NCBI GenBank assembly: GCA_910585765.1
Contig: CAJUES010000001.1
Span: 62,001 to 126,000, forward strand
DNA from: an uncultured Lachnospiraceae bacterium
Lineage (GTDB): Bacteria; Bacillota; Clostridia; Lachnospirales; Lachnospiraceae
Reading direction: 5' to 3'
DNA: 64,000 bases
Position 1 is the stretch's first letter. Every line of letters starts with the position of its first letter. The notes beneath the pieces were generated by a model. That model was not told the origin of the DNA. It worked only from the letters and a program-made list of their open reading frames with translations, and ran no database searches. Positions 45,926-54,480 of the stretch are shown in pieces. The position numbers were made by a program, and so were the translations under genes.

Positions 45926-47041
45926 TTATTCTATTGTCTGTATGATCGTGCCATTTTGATCCCGAATATGTGTAGGAACTACTTCTATGGTAAGCGCAAT
46001 CGTTCTCATAGGATATGTTCCGACATGCGGCTTTAAGATCCCGCAGATCTCATCGAGGTTTTCCAGTGTCAGCGAGATGATCACGGCATCGCTGTCCGTA
46101 TCGATATCCGGCTGCTGGGCGTATTTGAAACAGGCAGCGGTGTCATTGCACTGCAGGACAAATGACCTGTCTTTCCTGATTCTTGCCCTGAGCAGGGTCA
46201 GGATCTGGTCGATATGGCCAGCTCCTAACTGCAGATACGCTTTCTTGTCCTCCAGACTGGCAGTAAGATCTGACAGATACAGTACACCTGTCGATGAGCC
46301 ATCGCGTTCTATGCCCTGTTCCCATGTATGGCGGAAGGCCGGCTGTTTCATCAGTGTTGTCCTGGACAGATCCGTGATTCCGTATGGAGTATGCTTGAGA
46401 AGTTCGTTTAAAAAGCTTTCTCCGCTCCAGCACATCATGGCATTCAGTTCGTCTTCGGTGATGCCGATGGCTTCCAGGAAGACCATGGAACCGTTTACAG
46501 TGCTGATCCTGCCCAATTCCGGATCAGCCAAAAAACCCAGACAGGTCAGCTGGGTGTCGGTATCCAATGCAATAGGACCATTTGCGTTCAAGTAGTGCCC
46601 CGAATCAAAAGTGTTACCTGTGGAAAAGACATAGCGCGCCAAATTTTGCATCATATTGATTGGCCAGCCGGGCGGTGTGTCCTCACTGCCGCGTTTCAGG
46701 CGGAAAGTGAGTTCGAAACCGAAACCGCTCACTGCGTTTTTGCTGTCGTCCGCATCATACTTGTTCTCGTTGTCATCACGATCGTCTTCGGTGCTGTTAT
46801 GATCATCGTTTTCGTCCTCATCCTCAGCGTCGCCGTCCTCATCGGGATACAGATCCGTAAATCCGTAGGTGACATAGAGCCAGTGCGGGCAGCCCTTATC
46901 ACTTTCCCAGATCTCAACGCCTTCGAGCGGATCGCTGCCGCCTAGATAACCGGGAAGGATTGTTCCGTAGTATAGTCCTTCCTGGTCAGGATAAAACTCT
47001 TTTATCCGATTTGATATGTAGGTAAATCCATCTGTGTCCAT
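45926..47041 (-). CDS. Suppressor-of-fused (SUFU) domain protein
   Basis: This 371-residue protein has a bacterial SUFU domain: GCPHWLYVTYGFTDLYPDE, SGFGFELTFRL, PGWPINMMQNLARYVF, NGPIALDTDTQLTCLGFLAD and ELGRISTVNG all match the family layout (about residues 35-200). A strongly acidic stretch of about 35 residues (Asp/Glu/Asn, near 80-115) interrupts it. The C-terminal half (about 215-371) is not recognised. In bacteria SUFU proteins are often linked to toxin immunity or protein binding; that is family knowledge, not shown here. I chose the ATG at 47041, with AAAGGAG 11 bases upstream. It lies 50 bases behind the helicase gene on the same strand, so both are likely one transcript. Confidence 0.85.
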   Translation of the reverse strand: MDTDGFTYISNRIKEFYPDQEGLYYGTILPGYLGGSDPLEGVEIWESDKGCPHWLYVTYGFTDLYPDEDGDAEDEDENDDHNSTEDDRDDNENKYDADDSKNAVSGFGFELTFRLKRGSEDTPPGWPINMMQNLARYVFSTGNTFDSGHYLNANGPIALDTDTQLTCLGFLADPELGRISTVNGSMVFLEAIGITEDELNAMMCWSGESFLNELLKHTPYGITDLSRTTLMKQPAFRHTWEQGIERDGSSTGVLYLSDLTASLEDKKAYLQLGAGHIDQILTLLRARIRKDRSFVLQCNDTAACFKYAQQPDIDTDSDAVIISLTLENLDEICGILKPHVGTYPMRTIALTIEVVPTHIRDQNGTIIQTIE

Positions 47042-47091
47042 TACATGATCAACTCCTTTTCTTTTTTTGCCGACTGGTGTTTCGGTTTCAG

Positions 47092-48633
47092 TCAGGGCTG
47101 TTCCGCCAGTTTTTTCATGCACATCCAGTAATTTCTCTCCCGGATGGACCCTGCATGCTGTATATGCTGTTCGATCACGTTTATTTCTGCCATCCAGTCT
47201 GCGCGGATAGAGCCAAGATCCAGACAGTGGACTGCCTCCTGGATCTTATGTTCTGTCAGACCGGCATGCTGCATCCGTTCCAGCATCTTTGCTGCTTTTT
47301 GCACATAGCATGGATTGAAAAAGCTGCCGGTGTCTGGCTGGTATTCCAGGTCAAAGAGACGGTTTTCTCCCGCATCTGGAAGAAAACAGGAATCCTCCGA
47401 CGATTCCGTGATGTGCAGGTAATATAACAGCGCATTTTCTTTTCCTTCGCTTTTTCGAATGATCCTGCCAAGGCGCTGGACTCTCTGGCGCTGGGTTGAG
47501 GTGCCGGACAGAACGATGCCGACTGCGGCATCGGGCACGTCGACGCCCTCATCGATGGCTTTGCAGGCGATCAGTATGCGGATGTCGCCCAGACGGAAGC
47601 GCTCCAGGGCGTTTTTGTTTGCCTGGACCCCAAGCCTGGAGTGATAGCGTGCCACCTTGCCGGGGTACAGGACATGCAGGCGTTCGTACAGTGTCTCTGC
47701 CTGGCGGATGCGTTCGCCGAAGATCAGTATCTTGTCCTGTATGCCCAGATATCGGATCAGGTCGCAGGTGCAGTCAAGCCGCCCGGCAGCCATGCAGACC
47801 AGGCTTTTTCGTATGAAAGACAGGCGCATATACTGGCGGGCAGTGTCCGCGAGCCGCTTGTCCCTGCCTCCGGTAATGCCGCGCAGCAGTTCGAAACGCT
47901 CCCGCTGGTCGAGTTTGTCGAGGATCGGATAAGATGAGCGCAGGGTGAAATACAGGATGGACATACGGTCGGAGAGCTCATCATATTCGATGCGTTCATC
48001 GCGCTCGAAGGAGAGCCCGACGTGGAAGATATCGTATGGACACACGGTGCGCCGGGCAGCGGCTGCCTCCATTCCATAGCTGTAGATTTTGCGTCCGAGT
48101 GCCGCGGCAAGTTCGTGTCCTGCCTGACCGGAGGGCAGGGTGGCAGACAGTCCCAGTGAGTAGAAGCGGTCTTTGCAGGGCATGATATGCGGCAGGAACT
48201 CAAAAATGAGCTGGTTCTGTCCGCTCGCATAGTGATGACATTCATCCGCGATGAGCAGTACAGTTTGTCCGTTGCGCAGCTCTGACAGGATCTGACGCGC
48301 GAGCACATAGCGCGCAGAGTTGATCACGTAGATCATGTATTGACAATCCTGCGTGGATTTGTATCCGCCTCCGCACAGTCCGATGTCTGTGCGTGTGCCG
48401 TCATCGCTGTGAAAAGCCTTTAGAGCGCGCTTCCACTGATGCATGAGCGTGCTGGTCGGAACGACGATCCTGACGCGCAGGTCTGTGTCTGTGCGCAGTG
48501 CCAGCCGTTTTGCGGCGGTGAGTGCAAACAGCGTCTTTCCAGAGCCGGTCACAGCCTGCACCATGCCCCTGCCATTGTTGGAAAACCACCGTTCGAGGCA
48601 TTCCTCCTGCCATTGGTATAGTTTTTGCTCCAT
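47092..48633 (-). CDS. SF2 DEAD/DEAH-type helicase (XPB/restriction-helicase-like)
   Basis: This 513-residue ATPase has all main SF2 motifs: a Q-like LYQWQEECL at the start, Walker A VTGSGKT (near residue 28), Walker B DECHH (near 135), SATLPS (motif III, near 165), and motif VI QRVQRLGRIIRKSEGK (near 395). It lacks fused nuclease or methylase domains. The ATG at 48633 has a CAGGAGCAG site. It is divergent from the unknown protein and the two BREX-type ATPases at 48.8-52.0 kb across a 212-base gap and shares a strand with the SUFU gene. DNA translocation or remodelling is the expected activity. Confidence 0.9.
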   Translation of the reverse strand: MEQKLYQWQEECLERWFSNNGRGMVQAVTGSGKTLFALTAAKRLALRTDTDLRVRIVVPTSTLMHQWKRALKAFHSDDGTRTDIGLCGGGYKSTQDCQYMIYVINSARYVLARQILSELRNGQTVLLIADECHHYASGQNQLIFEFLPHIMPCKDRFYSLGLSATLPSGQAGHELAAALGRKIYSYGMEAAAARRTVCPYDIFHVGLSFERDERIEYDELSDRMSILYFTLRSSYPILDKLDQRERFELLRGITGGRDKRLADTARQYMRLSFIRKSLVCMAAGRLDCTCDLIRYLGIQDKILIFGERIRQAETLYERLHVLYPGKVARYHSRLGVQANKNALERFRLGDIRILIACKAIDEGVDVPDAAVGIVLSGTSTQRQRVQRLGRIIRKSEGKENALLYYLHITESSEDSCFLPDAGENRLFDLEYQPDTGSFFNPCYVQKAAKMLERMQHAGLTEHKIQEAVHCLDLGSIRADWMAEINVIEQHIQHAGSIRERNYWMCMKKLAEQP

Positions 48634-48663
48634 GGTTCTGCTCCTGTGTTCTTGACTTTTTGA

Positions 48664-48779
48664 TGCGCGTATGCGCACTGATGATCCTGCAGCAAGTGCA
48701 AAGTCTTAACGTGATTATATCAAAATATGTACGAATTTGGAACAAAAGATTGAAAAAATGTTCTGTATCAGATATACTT
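48664..48779. promoter_or_regulatory. Divergent promoter region of the helicase / ATPase module
   Basis: For the plus strand, TTGAAA (48751-48756) and TATACT (48774-48779) are 17 bases apart, about 67 bases before the ATG at 48846. For the minus strand a TATAAT box reads on the complement of 48714-48719 but its -35 box is weak. A palindrome TGCGC-GTAT-GCGCA (48664-48677) sits downstream of the minus promoter and could bind a regulator. Confidence 0.6.
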
Positions 48780-48845
48780 TTTATAGTCTGAAAAACTATT
48801 TTGTTTAACAAGGTACATGTGCCAAAGGCACAGATGGGAGAAAAA

Positions 48846-49613
48846 ATGAATTACGAAGACTTTTATCAGGATCTACAGCCACAGCAAAAAGGTGTGAAGG
48901 ACGGGCTTGCTTCCCTGCAGAAGCTGTTTAAGGCAGTCAGCCGCGAGCTGGAGGGCGGTGATGTCAAAAATCTTGCAAAGGATCTGGAGACGATGGCACA
49001 GACGGTCGCGGCGGTTTCAGAGTCCGTTGCCGCCATGAAGACGGCGGCGGACGGCTTTGACGCGAAGGGATATTTTGAGAGCGGGGAATTTGCGGAGCAG
49101 ATGCTGGCAGCCTGCGCGGAACAGGGTGTGGATGTCCGCGGGGAATTTCCTGTCTATGAGATGTTTCCGTACCGTGTCAGGCTGGACGTGGAGAATCAGG
49201 ACTTGTATCTGGACCGCAGGAAAGTACAGTGTATGCGCCCGGGAAGTTTTGTGGACATCGTAAAAAGCGGACAGGAGAAGCTCAACAAGGCGTCGTTCAA
49301 TGCCGTGGCATTTGCCAGTGAGCTGGCAGACGCCTATGATCTGGCTGTTTTAAAACTCAACAGGCAGAAGAACTCGGACATTTATCTGACCAGCCTGTAC
49401 AAGATACTGGCACCGATGAGCCGTTTCAGAAAGGACTACGACCAGCAGAATTTTGCGTTTGATCTGGCGAGGCTGTATATTTCCGGTATAGAGGAGACAA
49501 AGAACGGCAGGAAGTTCCAGTTTGGTCCCAGCAGGGTGGGTGGAAAGTCGATCCGCATCCTGGACATGGACGGAAAGGAACAGTTTCTTGCGACGATCCG
49601 TTTTTTTGAATAG
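48846..49613 (+). CDS. Unrecognised protein of the helicase/ATPase module
   Basis: This 256-residue protein matches no family I recognise. The first 75 residues are helical and likely coiled coil (LQKLFKAVSRELE, LETMAQTVAAVSESVAAMK), with no signal peptide or membrane helix. The rest mixes alpha and beta: YEMFPYRVRLDVENQDLYLDRRK in the middle and a C-terminal beta-rich tail ending ILDMDGKEQFLATIRFFE. I chose the ATG at 48846 after GATGGGAG; an in-frame ATG at 48834 is possible. It leads a tight operon with two BREX-type ATPases (20-base gap to the first), so it is probably a structural or adaptor subunit of the same complex. Confidence 0.85.
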   Translation: MNYEDFYQDLQPQQKGVKDGLASLQKLFKAVSRELEGGDVKNLAKDLETMAQTVAAVSESVAAMKTAADGFDAKGYFESGEFAEQMLAACAEQGVDVRGEFPVYEMFPYRVRLDVENQDLYLDRRKVQCMRPGSFVDIVKSGQEKLNKASFNAVAFASELADAYDLAVLKLNRQKNSDIYLTSLYKILAPMSRFRKDYDQQNFAFDLARLYISGIEETKNGRKFQFGPSRVGGKSIRILDMDGKEQFLATIRFFE

Positions 49614-49633
49614 ACAGATGAGGGGGGCAGGCT

Positions 49634-50806
49634 ATGGCAGAAGCGTTTGAAGAGGGCGTTAACGGGATCGCCGATTGCGGGATTTCGTTTCTCGCTGATT
49701 TCTGGCAGGAGAAGTATCTCCGGGAATATATCAGAAACGGCGGCAGCAAGATCAAGTTTGTGACAGGGCGTCAGGGGAGCGGGAAAACACATTTTCTGGG
49801 ACTGATGACAGCGGTTGCCGGGGAGGAGCGCTACAAGACTGCACAGTTTTCGGCGAAGGATATCTGGCTGCATGATTTTAAGGATATCTACGTGGAGATT
49901 TTGAAGCAGTGCGACATTATGGGGTGTCTGGAGGCGGTCAGCCATCAGCTGATCGAGCAGATGGGATTTCATTTTCAGGATATTCCGGAGGGGATGCGCT
50001 TTATCGACTACCTCTCGCAGAACGATTCGAGTGATGCGATCACCAAGCGGGAGATCCGCGCTCTGCTGCGGAAGATCTTCCTGGACGATCCCATGATGGA
50101 CAACAATTTTGCGCTGGCGTGCAGTATGCTCACAGGGAGCATACTGGGCTATCCTGTGCTGGAGGAGCAGAACAGGGAGCTGCTGCTCGCATGGCTGGAG
50201 GGCGACCGCTCCATAAAATTGTCCCAGCTTCGGGCATTGGATTTTTATCCCAGCCGCATCACGAAATACAATGCGAGGCATATGCTCCGCTCTCTGGCGG
50301 AATTGGTACACATGGGCGGATATTCCGGTCTGTTTGTCACGGTTGATGACATGGAGATCCTGATCAGCCGCTCGAGTCTTGAAGCGGTTCATTACACAAA
50401 GGTGAAGCGCGAGGATACATATGAGAGCATCCGCCAGCTGATCGATGACATCGACAGTATGAGAAATATTATGTTTGTGTACGCGTTTGACCGCGAACTG
50501 CTCGACAACGAGAACGCCGGGATAAAATCGTATCAGGCGCTGTGGATGCGGATCCAGAATGAGATCGTGGGGGAGCGGTTCAACCGCTTTGCGGACATGA
50601 TCGATCTGGACCGGCTGGCAGCGCAGGAGTACACGCCGGATGTGATCGTTGCGATGTCCGAGCGCATGGCAGACGCGCAGGATCGGGTGCTCAGACCGCT
50701 GGACAGGGATCGCGCAGTGCAGCTTGCGGAGCGTGCGCGCATGGGGGCGCTGGGTGTTCCGCTGCTGATCCAGAAGACGATGCAGGGGGTGGATACGGAT
50801 GTATGA
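49634..50806 (+). CDS. BREX-type P-loop ATPase (DUF2791/BrxC-BrxD family), first copy
   Basis: This 390-residue cytoplasmic ATPase has Walker A GRQGSGKTH (Lys51) and a Walker B region LFVTVDDMEIL (near residues 234-244), in the arrangement of the BREX ATP-binding family (Pfam BrxC_BrxD, formerly DUF2791). A motif MFVYAFDRELLDN follows as a sensor-like strand. A GAGGGGGGC site precedes the ATG, 20 bases after the unknown gene. It overlaps the second ATPase gene by 8 bases, so the two are made together. In BREX systems such ATPases work with DNA-binding partners against phage; none of the other BREX proteins are encoded here. Confidence 0.85.
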   Translation: MAEAFEEGVNGIADCGISFLADFWQEKYLREYIRNGGSKIKFVTGRQGSGKTHFLGLMTAVAGEERYKTAQFSAKDIWLHDFKDIYVEILKQCDIMGCLEAVSHQLIEQMGFHFQDIPEGMRFIDYLSQNDSSDAITKREIRALLRKIFLDDPMMDNNFALACSMLTGSILGYPVLEEQNRELLLAWLEGDRSIKLSQLRALDFYPSRITKYNARHMLRSLAELVHMGGYSGLFVTVDDMEILISRSSLEAVHYTKVKREDTYESIRQLIDDIDSMRNIMFVYAFDRELLDNENAGIKSYQALWMRIQNEIVGERFNRFADMIDLDRLAAQEYTPDVIVAMSERMADAQDRVLRPLDRDRAVQLAERARMGALGVPLLIQKTMQGVDTDV

Positions 50807-51989
50807 TATTGAAGCGAGACATATGATCGAGGCACTGCGCTCAGGAGTGCCTTCCCGCGCCGTGGGACAGTATTTTTCGGAGGCGCGCCCGAGGATCATG
50901 AAGGAGATATCAGACAGGCTCGACCAGGTATGTGAACAGGGAAAGGCGAGCGGGATGGTGATCTGCGGAAAGTACGGGGAAGGCAAGACGCATCTGCTGA
51001 ATACCGTGTTCAGCCTTGCACACTCCAACGGCATGGTGGTATCGTATCTGTCGCTGAGCAAGGAGACGCCGATGGACAAGCTCTATCTGGTCTATCAGAA
51101 ACTGATACAGAACACCTACCTTCCAAAGCGTGAACAGCCCGGATTTATGTATGAGGTGGACAAGATATCAGCGAAAAGTCCGATCGCAAACGAGATGTCT
51201 TTGTATGCCGCGAAGCATCTGGAAACAGATAAGCTGTACTATCTGTTCCGCTCGTATCTCAACACGGAGGATCCGGATGAGAAATTTCTTCTGCAGGCCG
51301 ATCTGGAGGGGGATTTTATCGCGAATGCATCACTGAAAAAGATATACAGGCGCATTTTCAATGAGCCTGTAAAATACAATGTCAACTTCACCAAGACAAA
51401 GCACTGCGGTGATTATATCTCCTTTATGAGTCACCTGTTCACACAGATGGGCTATCGTGGCTGGGTGATCCTGGTCGATGAGACGGAGCTCATGGGGCGT
51501 CTTGGCAAAAAGGCGCGCCTGAATGCATACAGGAATATGGCAAAATTCCTGATGCCGAACCAGTGCCCGGAATCGACATTCAGCATCTTTGCGCTCAGCG
51601 CGTCCTATGTGGAGGATGTCATCGAGGGAAAGCACGAGTATGAAAATCTCGAGGAGATCTGCCCGGAGGAGCCGGAACCTGTCAGATCCGTCCTGGATAT
51701 GCTGACAAAGGCACCGCAGCTGCTGCCCCTGACAAAGGACGAGATCAGCGAGGTTTTATGCAAGATACAGGATTTCCATGGCAGGGCGTACGAGTGGACG
51801 CCCAGTCTGTCGGCTGCCTCACTGGCGGCATCTACCCAGTCTGGCGGGTATCTGCTGCGCACCAAGATCCGCGCGGCGATCGAGTTCCTGGATCAGCTCT
51901 ATCAATACGGAAAGGCGGGAGACACTGTCATCAACGAGCTCGGGCAGGAAACGTTCGAGGAGGATGTACCGGTAATTGATGATTTTTGA
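50799..51989 (+). CDS. BREX-type P-loop ATPase (DUF2791/BrxC-BrxD family), second copy
   Basis: This 396-residue protein is the clearer member of the BREX ATP-binding family: EARHMIEALRSGVPSR at the start, Walker A GKYGEGKTH (Lys near residue 57), and Walker B GWVILVDETEL (near 222-232) followed by ALSASYVED. It is a paralogue of, not a copy of, the first ATPase. Start and the preceding stop overlap by 8 bases with a GGGGGTGG site. An intrinsic terminator ends the operon at 52.1 kb. The pair may form a hetero-oligomeric ring or clamp acting with the divergent helicase. Confidence 0.88.
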   Translation: MYDIEARHMIEALRSGVPSRAVGQYFSEARPRIMKEISDRLDQVCEQGKASGMVICGKYGEGKTHLLNTVFSLAHSNGMVVSYLSLSKETPMDKLYLVYQKLIQNTYLPKREQPGFMYEVDKISAKSPIANEMSLYAAKHLETDKLYYLFRSYLNTEDPDEKFLLQADLEGDFIANASLKKIYRRIFNEPVKYNVNFTKTKHCGDYISFMSHLFTQMGYRGWVILVDETELMGRLGKKARLNAYRNMAKFLMPNQCPESTFSIFALSASYVEDVIEGKHEYENLEEICPEEPEPVRSVLDMLTKAPQLLPLTKDEISEVLCKIQDFHGRAYEWTPSLSAASLAASTQSGGYLLRTKIRAAIEFLDQLYQYGKAGDTVINELGQETFEEDVPVIDDF

Positions 51990-52095
51990 TGAGATCGCGT
52001 GAGATGAAATGGCTGTTCATACAGTCTTTTCAAGCCATGATCGAAAACGTACATTGGAATGTCACATTCCGCGTGCAGGGAATTGACAAATCCGT

Positions 52096-52143
52096 AACAC
52101 CACATTGTTTGTATTATGTGATACAGATAATGTGGTGTTTTTT
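52096..52143 (+). terminator. Intrinsic terminator of the ATPase operon
   Basis: An 11-bp stem (52096-52106, AACACCACATT, with 52129-52139) is followed by a run of six T. It lies about 105 bases past the second ATPase and marks the change to AT-rich DNA. Confidence 0.88.
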
Positions 52144-52307
52144 GCAGTTTTCAGATGATATACGGCGTTGCATGTATACTATTTATAACAGCATAGAAAG
52201 GCTCAACTGCCAGTTTCGGAAAGTGAAGAAGACAAAAAGTAATTCTCAAAAGAGCCTCATTGAAGTGTCTGATTTTTCTGATTTAATATAGATGATTATT
52301 AGTCATG

Positions 52308-52684
52308 TTTTCGCAGATGTGTATAATCTGCGAAACGATTTTAAATTATATCGTATTTACAATATTTATATCGGTATTAGTCTATCATGTTTTTACCCCA
52401 TTTACAACTCTTTTTTCAAAATCAAATAAGAAATCGCATAGGGAATCATTTGAAAAATACTCTAAAAACACTGATTTTACTGGAAATTTCAACATAACTA
52501 AGTAACTTCTCATTTTTTATGGTAGGATTTGTGGTCAAATTTATCAGTAAAAAAATGAGCACTGCACCCTAAAAGTATGCCATTTTATAATTTATATGGT
52601 CAAATTTATGGTCAGTGCAAATTCTTAACGCTTGATTTACCTGGGTTTGAATCACGTTTCGCAGATTATACACATCTGCGAAAA
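52308..52684. mobile_element. Small non-coding element with hairpin-forming 30-bp inverted ends
   Basis: The sequence at 52308-52337 recurs as its exact complement at 52655-52684 (30 of 30 bases). Each end is itself a hairpin: TTTCGCAGAT pairs with ATCTGCGAAA around the loop GTGTATA. The inner 317 bases are AT-rich and have no credible gene; short repeats of GGTCAAATTTAT are seen near 52533 and 52597. This has the look of a MITE-like or recombination-site element, just before a TnpB-like gene. The stretch 52144-52307 holds nothing I can name. Confidence 0.7.
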
Positions 52685-52751
52685 AATTTGTGGTATTCGT
52701 ATTGAATAAAAAACGTAATGAATCAATGGGTTTATAAAAAAGGAAGAAGAG

Positions 52752-54111
52752 ATGGGAGCAGCGTCCACAGAAAATACTGTGACAAAGACTGTCTGGCAGT
52801 ATAGTGAGCCATTGCCGGAGGAGACAATGACGTTTTTAAAGGGCATTGCTGTTGACTGCTGCAAAGTTCGAAATTGCGTTTATGGCAAATATTCAGGGAT
52901 CAGAAACTTAAACAACCTGACTCCGGTTTATAACATTTTGAATGAAATGCGTTACTGCGGATTGCGTGAACAGCTGAATCTTCCGGTTGTATACTATGAG
53001 CTCGCGATCACGGATGCTGTCTCAAATATGAAAAGCAATTGGAGCAATGTCAAAAACAGAATTGGCGAATGCATTACTGCAAACGAAAATCTAAGTGATA
53101 AGGATAAGCTGTATCTCAGGACAGTGCTAAAGCTACATTTTAAACCATCAGGAGTACGAAATGCCAAAAAACGCTGCCGGACTGGATATTGATGAAAAGC
53201 GACTGAACAATCTTCTGTGCCGTCTTACCAGAAGATACCTGACACAGCCCGGATCAGACAACACAGATTCCTTTCGCATCTCTCCAAATGGATATTCCTA
53301 CAAAGACGGCGCGATGCGGATTGTGTGCAGGATTCCACGTAAAAGGATTTCTATTCCGCTTCGGGATAACCGTATGTTTGACAGGCAGATCCAGATCCTG
53401 ATCCGGCAGGATGATGTTGCGCTTGCAGTGCCGATTAAGGCTAAGGTGAGAGTGCACCAGGACTATACAAACACAGTTTATATTTATATCGGAAGCCAGG
53501 ATATGTTTACACTGTCCAACGGACACATTTATGGTGCAGCGTTGGAGGAGCTAATCGATCCGGAAACAGAGCGGCTTGCAAAGAAAAACAGAGAGCGTCG
53601 CAGGATATATACAGCTTACAACCAGAGCACAGAGGACGGGGATACCCAAAAGGTTCAGAATATCGAAACCAACAACTTCGGCAAACTCAAATACGACAGG
53701 CAGAAAGTGAAGGAAAGGGAGAAGACAAAAACCTATATCAATTCTGAAATCAACAGAATGATAGCCAATGAAAAGCCGGTCAAAATAGTGATCACAAAGC
53801 CGGTAACAAAGAATAAGACAAAGATTTACGCCAAGTCCGCAAACAGAAAAATGGCGCGGCGTTTCAGTAGTTATATCAGAGAACGGCTTGCATATAAATG
53901 TAAGGTTCATTCCATAGAACTTGTGGAGATCAATTCCAAAGATACGGGGCAGAAATGTTCTGTATGCGGAGAAACAGGAAAAAGGCAGGGCAAAGAGTTT
54001 TTGTGTGAGAACTGTGGCAGGAATACTACAATTGCCCTGAACTCAGCAAAGAATATACAACAGAAATATTTGACGAAAAGTACGACGGAAAAAACGGATC
54101 AGCCTTGCTGA
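52752..54111 (+). pseudogene. TnpB-like (IS200/IS605 OrfB) protein, frameshifted and without RuvC catalytic residues
   Basis: Two frames form one gene of about 450 codons. Frame one (52752-53192) encodes the helical N-terminal half; the second frame, open from 53131 and reading ILNHQEYEMPKNAAGLDID, encodes the rest to 54111. The shift lies near 53128-53140. The C-terminal half has TnpB layout: a RuvC-I position reading VYIYIG where active enzymes have GiDlG, a RuvC-II position reading KIVITKP where Glu is expected, and a zinc ribbon CSVCG...CENCG followed by TIALNSAKNI where active enzymes have DRDxNAAxNI. All three acidic residues are therefore missing. A GGAAGAAGAG site precedes the first ATG. 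It may descend from a nuclease-dead TnpB lineage, now also broken by frameshift. Confidence 0.75.
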
Positions 54112-54233
54112 TGGCAGTTCTGTGGAGACAGAATAGAATAAAGATCATTTGGTTAATCTGCAGGAACCTGAGAATGAATGATCGAGAGATGATTTTACCG
54201 CAAAACGGATCACAGGGGAGTGCATTAACATAA

Positions 54234-54426
54234 ATCCGGCAGTGCCGGATAGGAGTTGTGAAGAAACAGCATAAGAGATCAGACCATGTTGTTTCTTCAC
54301 AGCTCCAAGAGCAAAAAGTCGGCATTAGCTAAACGGAAATGTCTGAGACAGACATTTTGTTTTCGGGTATGCCAGGACCGCGGCTTTATGCGGAGCGAAG
54401 TCAAATTGTATGTGGTGCATACAATT
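54234..54426 (+). ncRNA. Structured non-coding region behind the TnpB-like gene
   Basis: Four palindromes follow one another: ATCCGGCA-G-TGCCGGAT (54234-54250); a 17-bp stem with one G-U pair (54252-54268 with 54290-54306) around a 21-base loop; AAATGTCTG-AGA-CAGACATTT followed by a T-rich run (54337-54365), which is terminator-like; and AATTGTATG with CATACAATT (54404-54426). No open frame of note overlaps them. TnpB guide RNAs lie at this position, so this may be a fossil or active guide-type RNA; it may equally be the end of a mobile element. Confidence 0.5.
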
Positions 54427-54480
54427 GACAGACAGAGATGTCCTGATAATGCGTATGACAATAACAAAAAACGAATCAGC

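Noticed and set aside
47092..52143. Calling the helicase/ATPase cluster a BREX system
   Set aside because: BREX needs a PglX-type methyltransferase and PglZ, neither of which is present; only the ATPase family is shared.
51986..52291. 101-codon plus-strand open frame behind the ATPase operon
   Set aside because: It runs through the intrinsic terminator at 52096-52143 and has no ribosome site or family match.
52635..52660. GGGTTTGAATC, resembling a tRNA T-loop, at the edge of the inverted-repeat element
   Set aside because: No acceptor or anticodon stems can be built around it, so a tRNA gene or attachment-site remnant is not supported.
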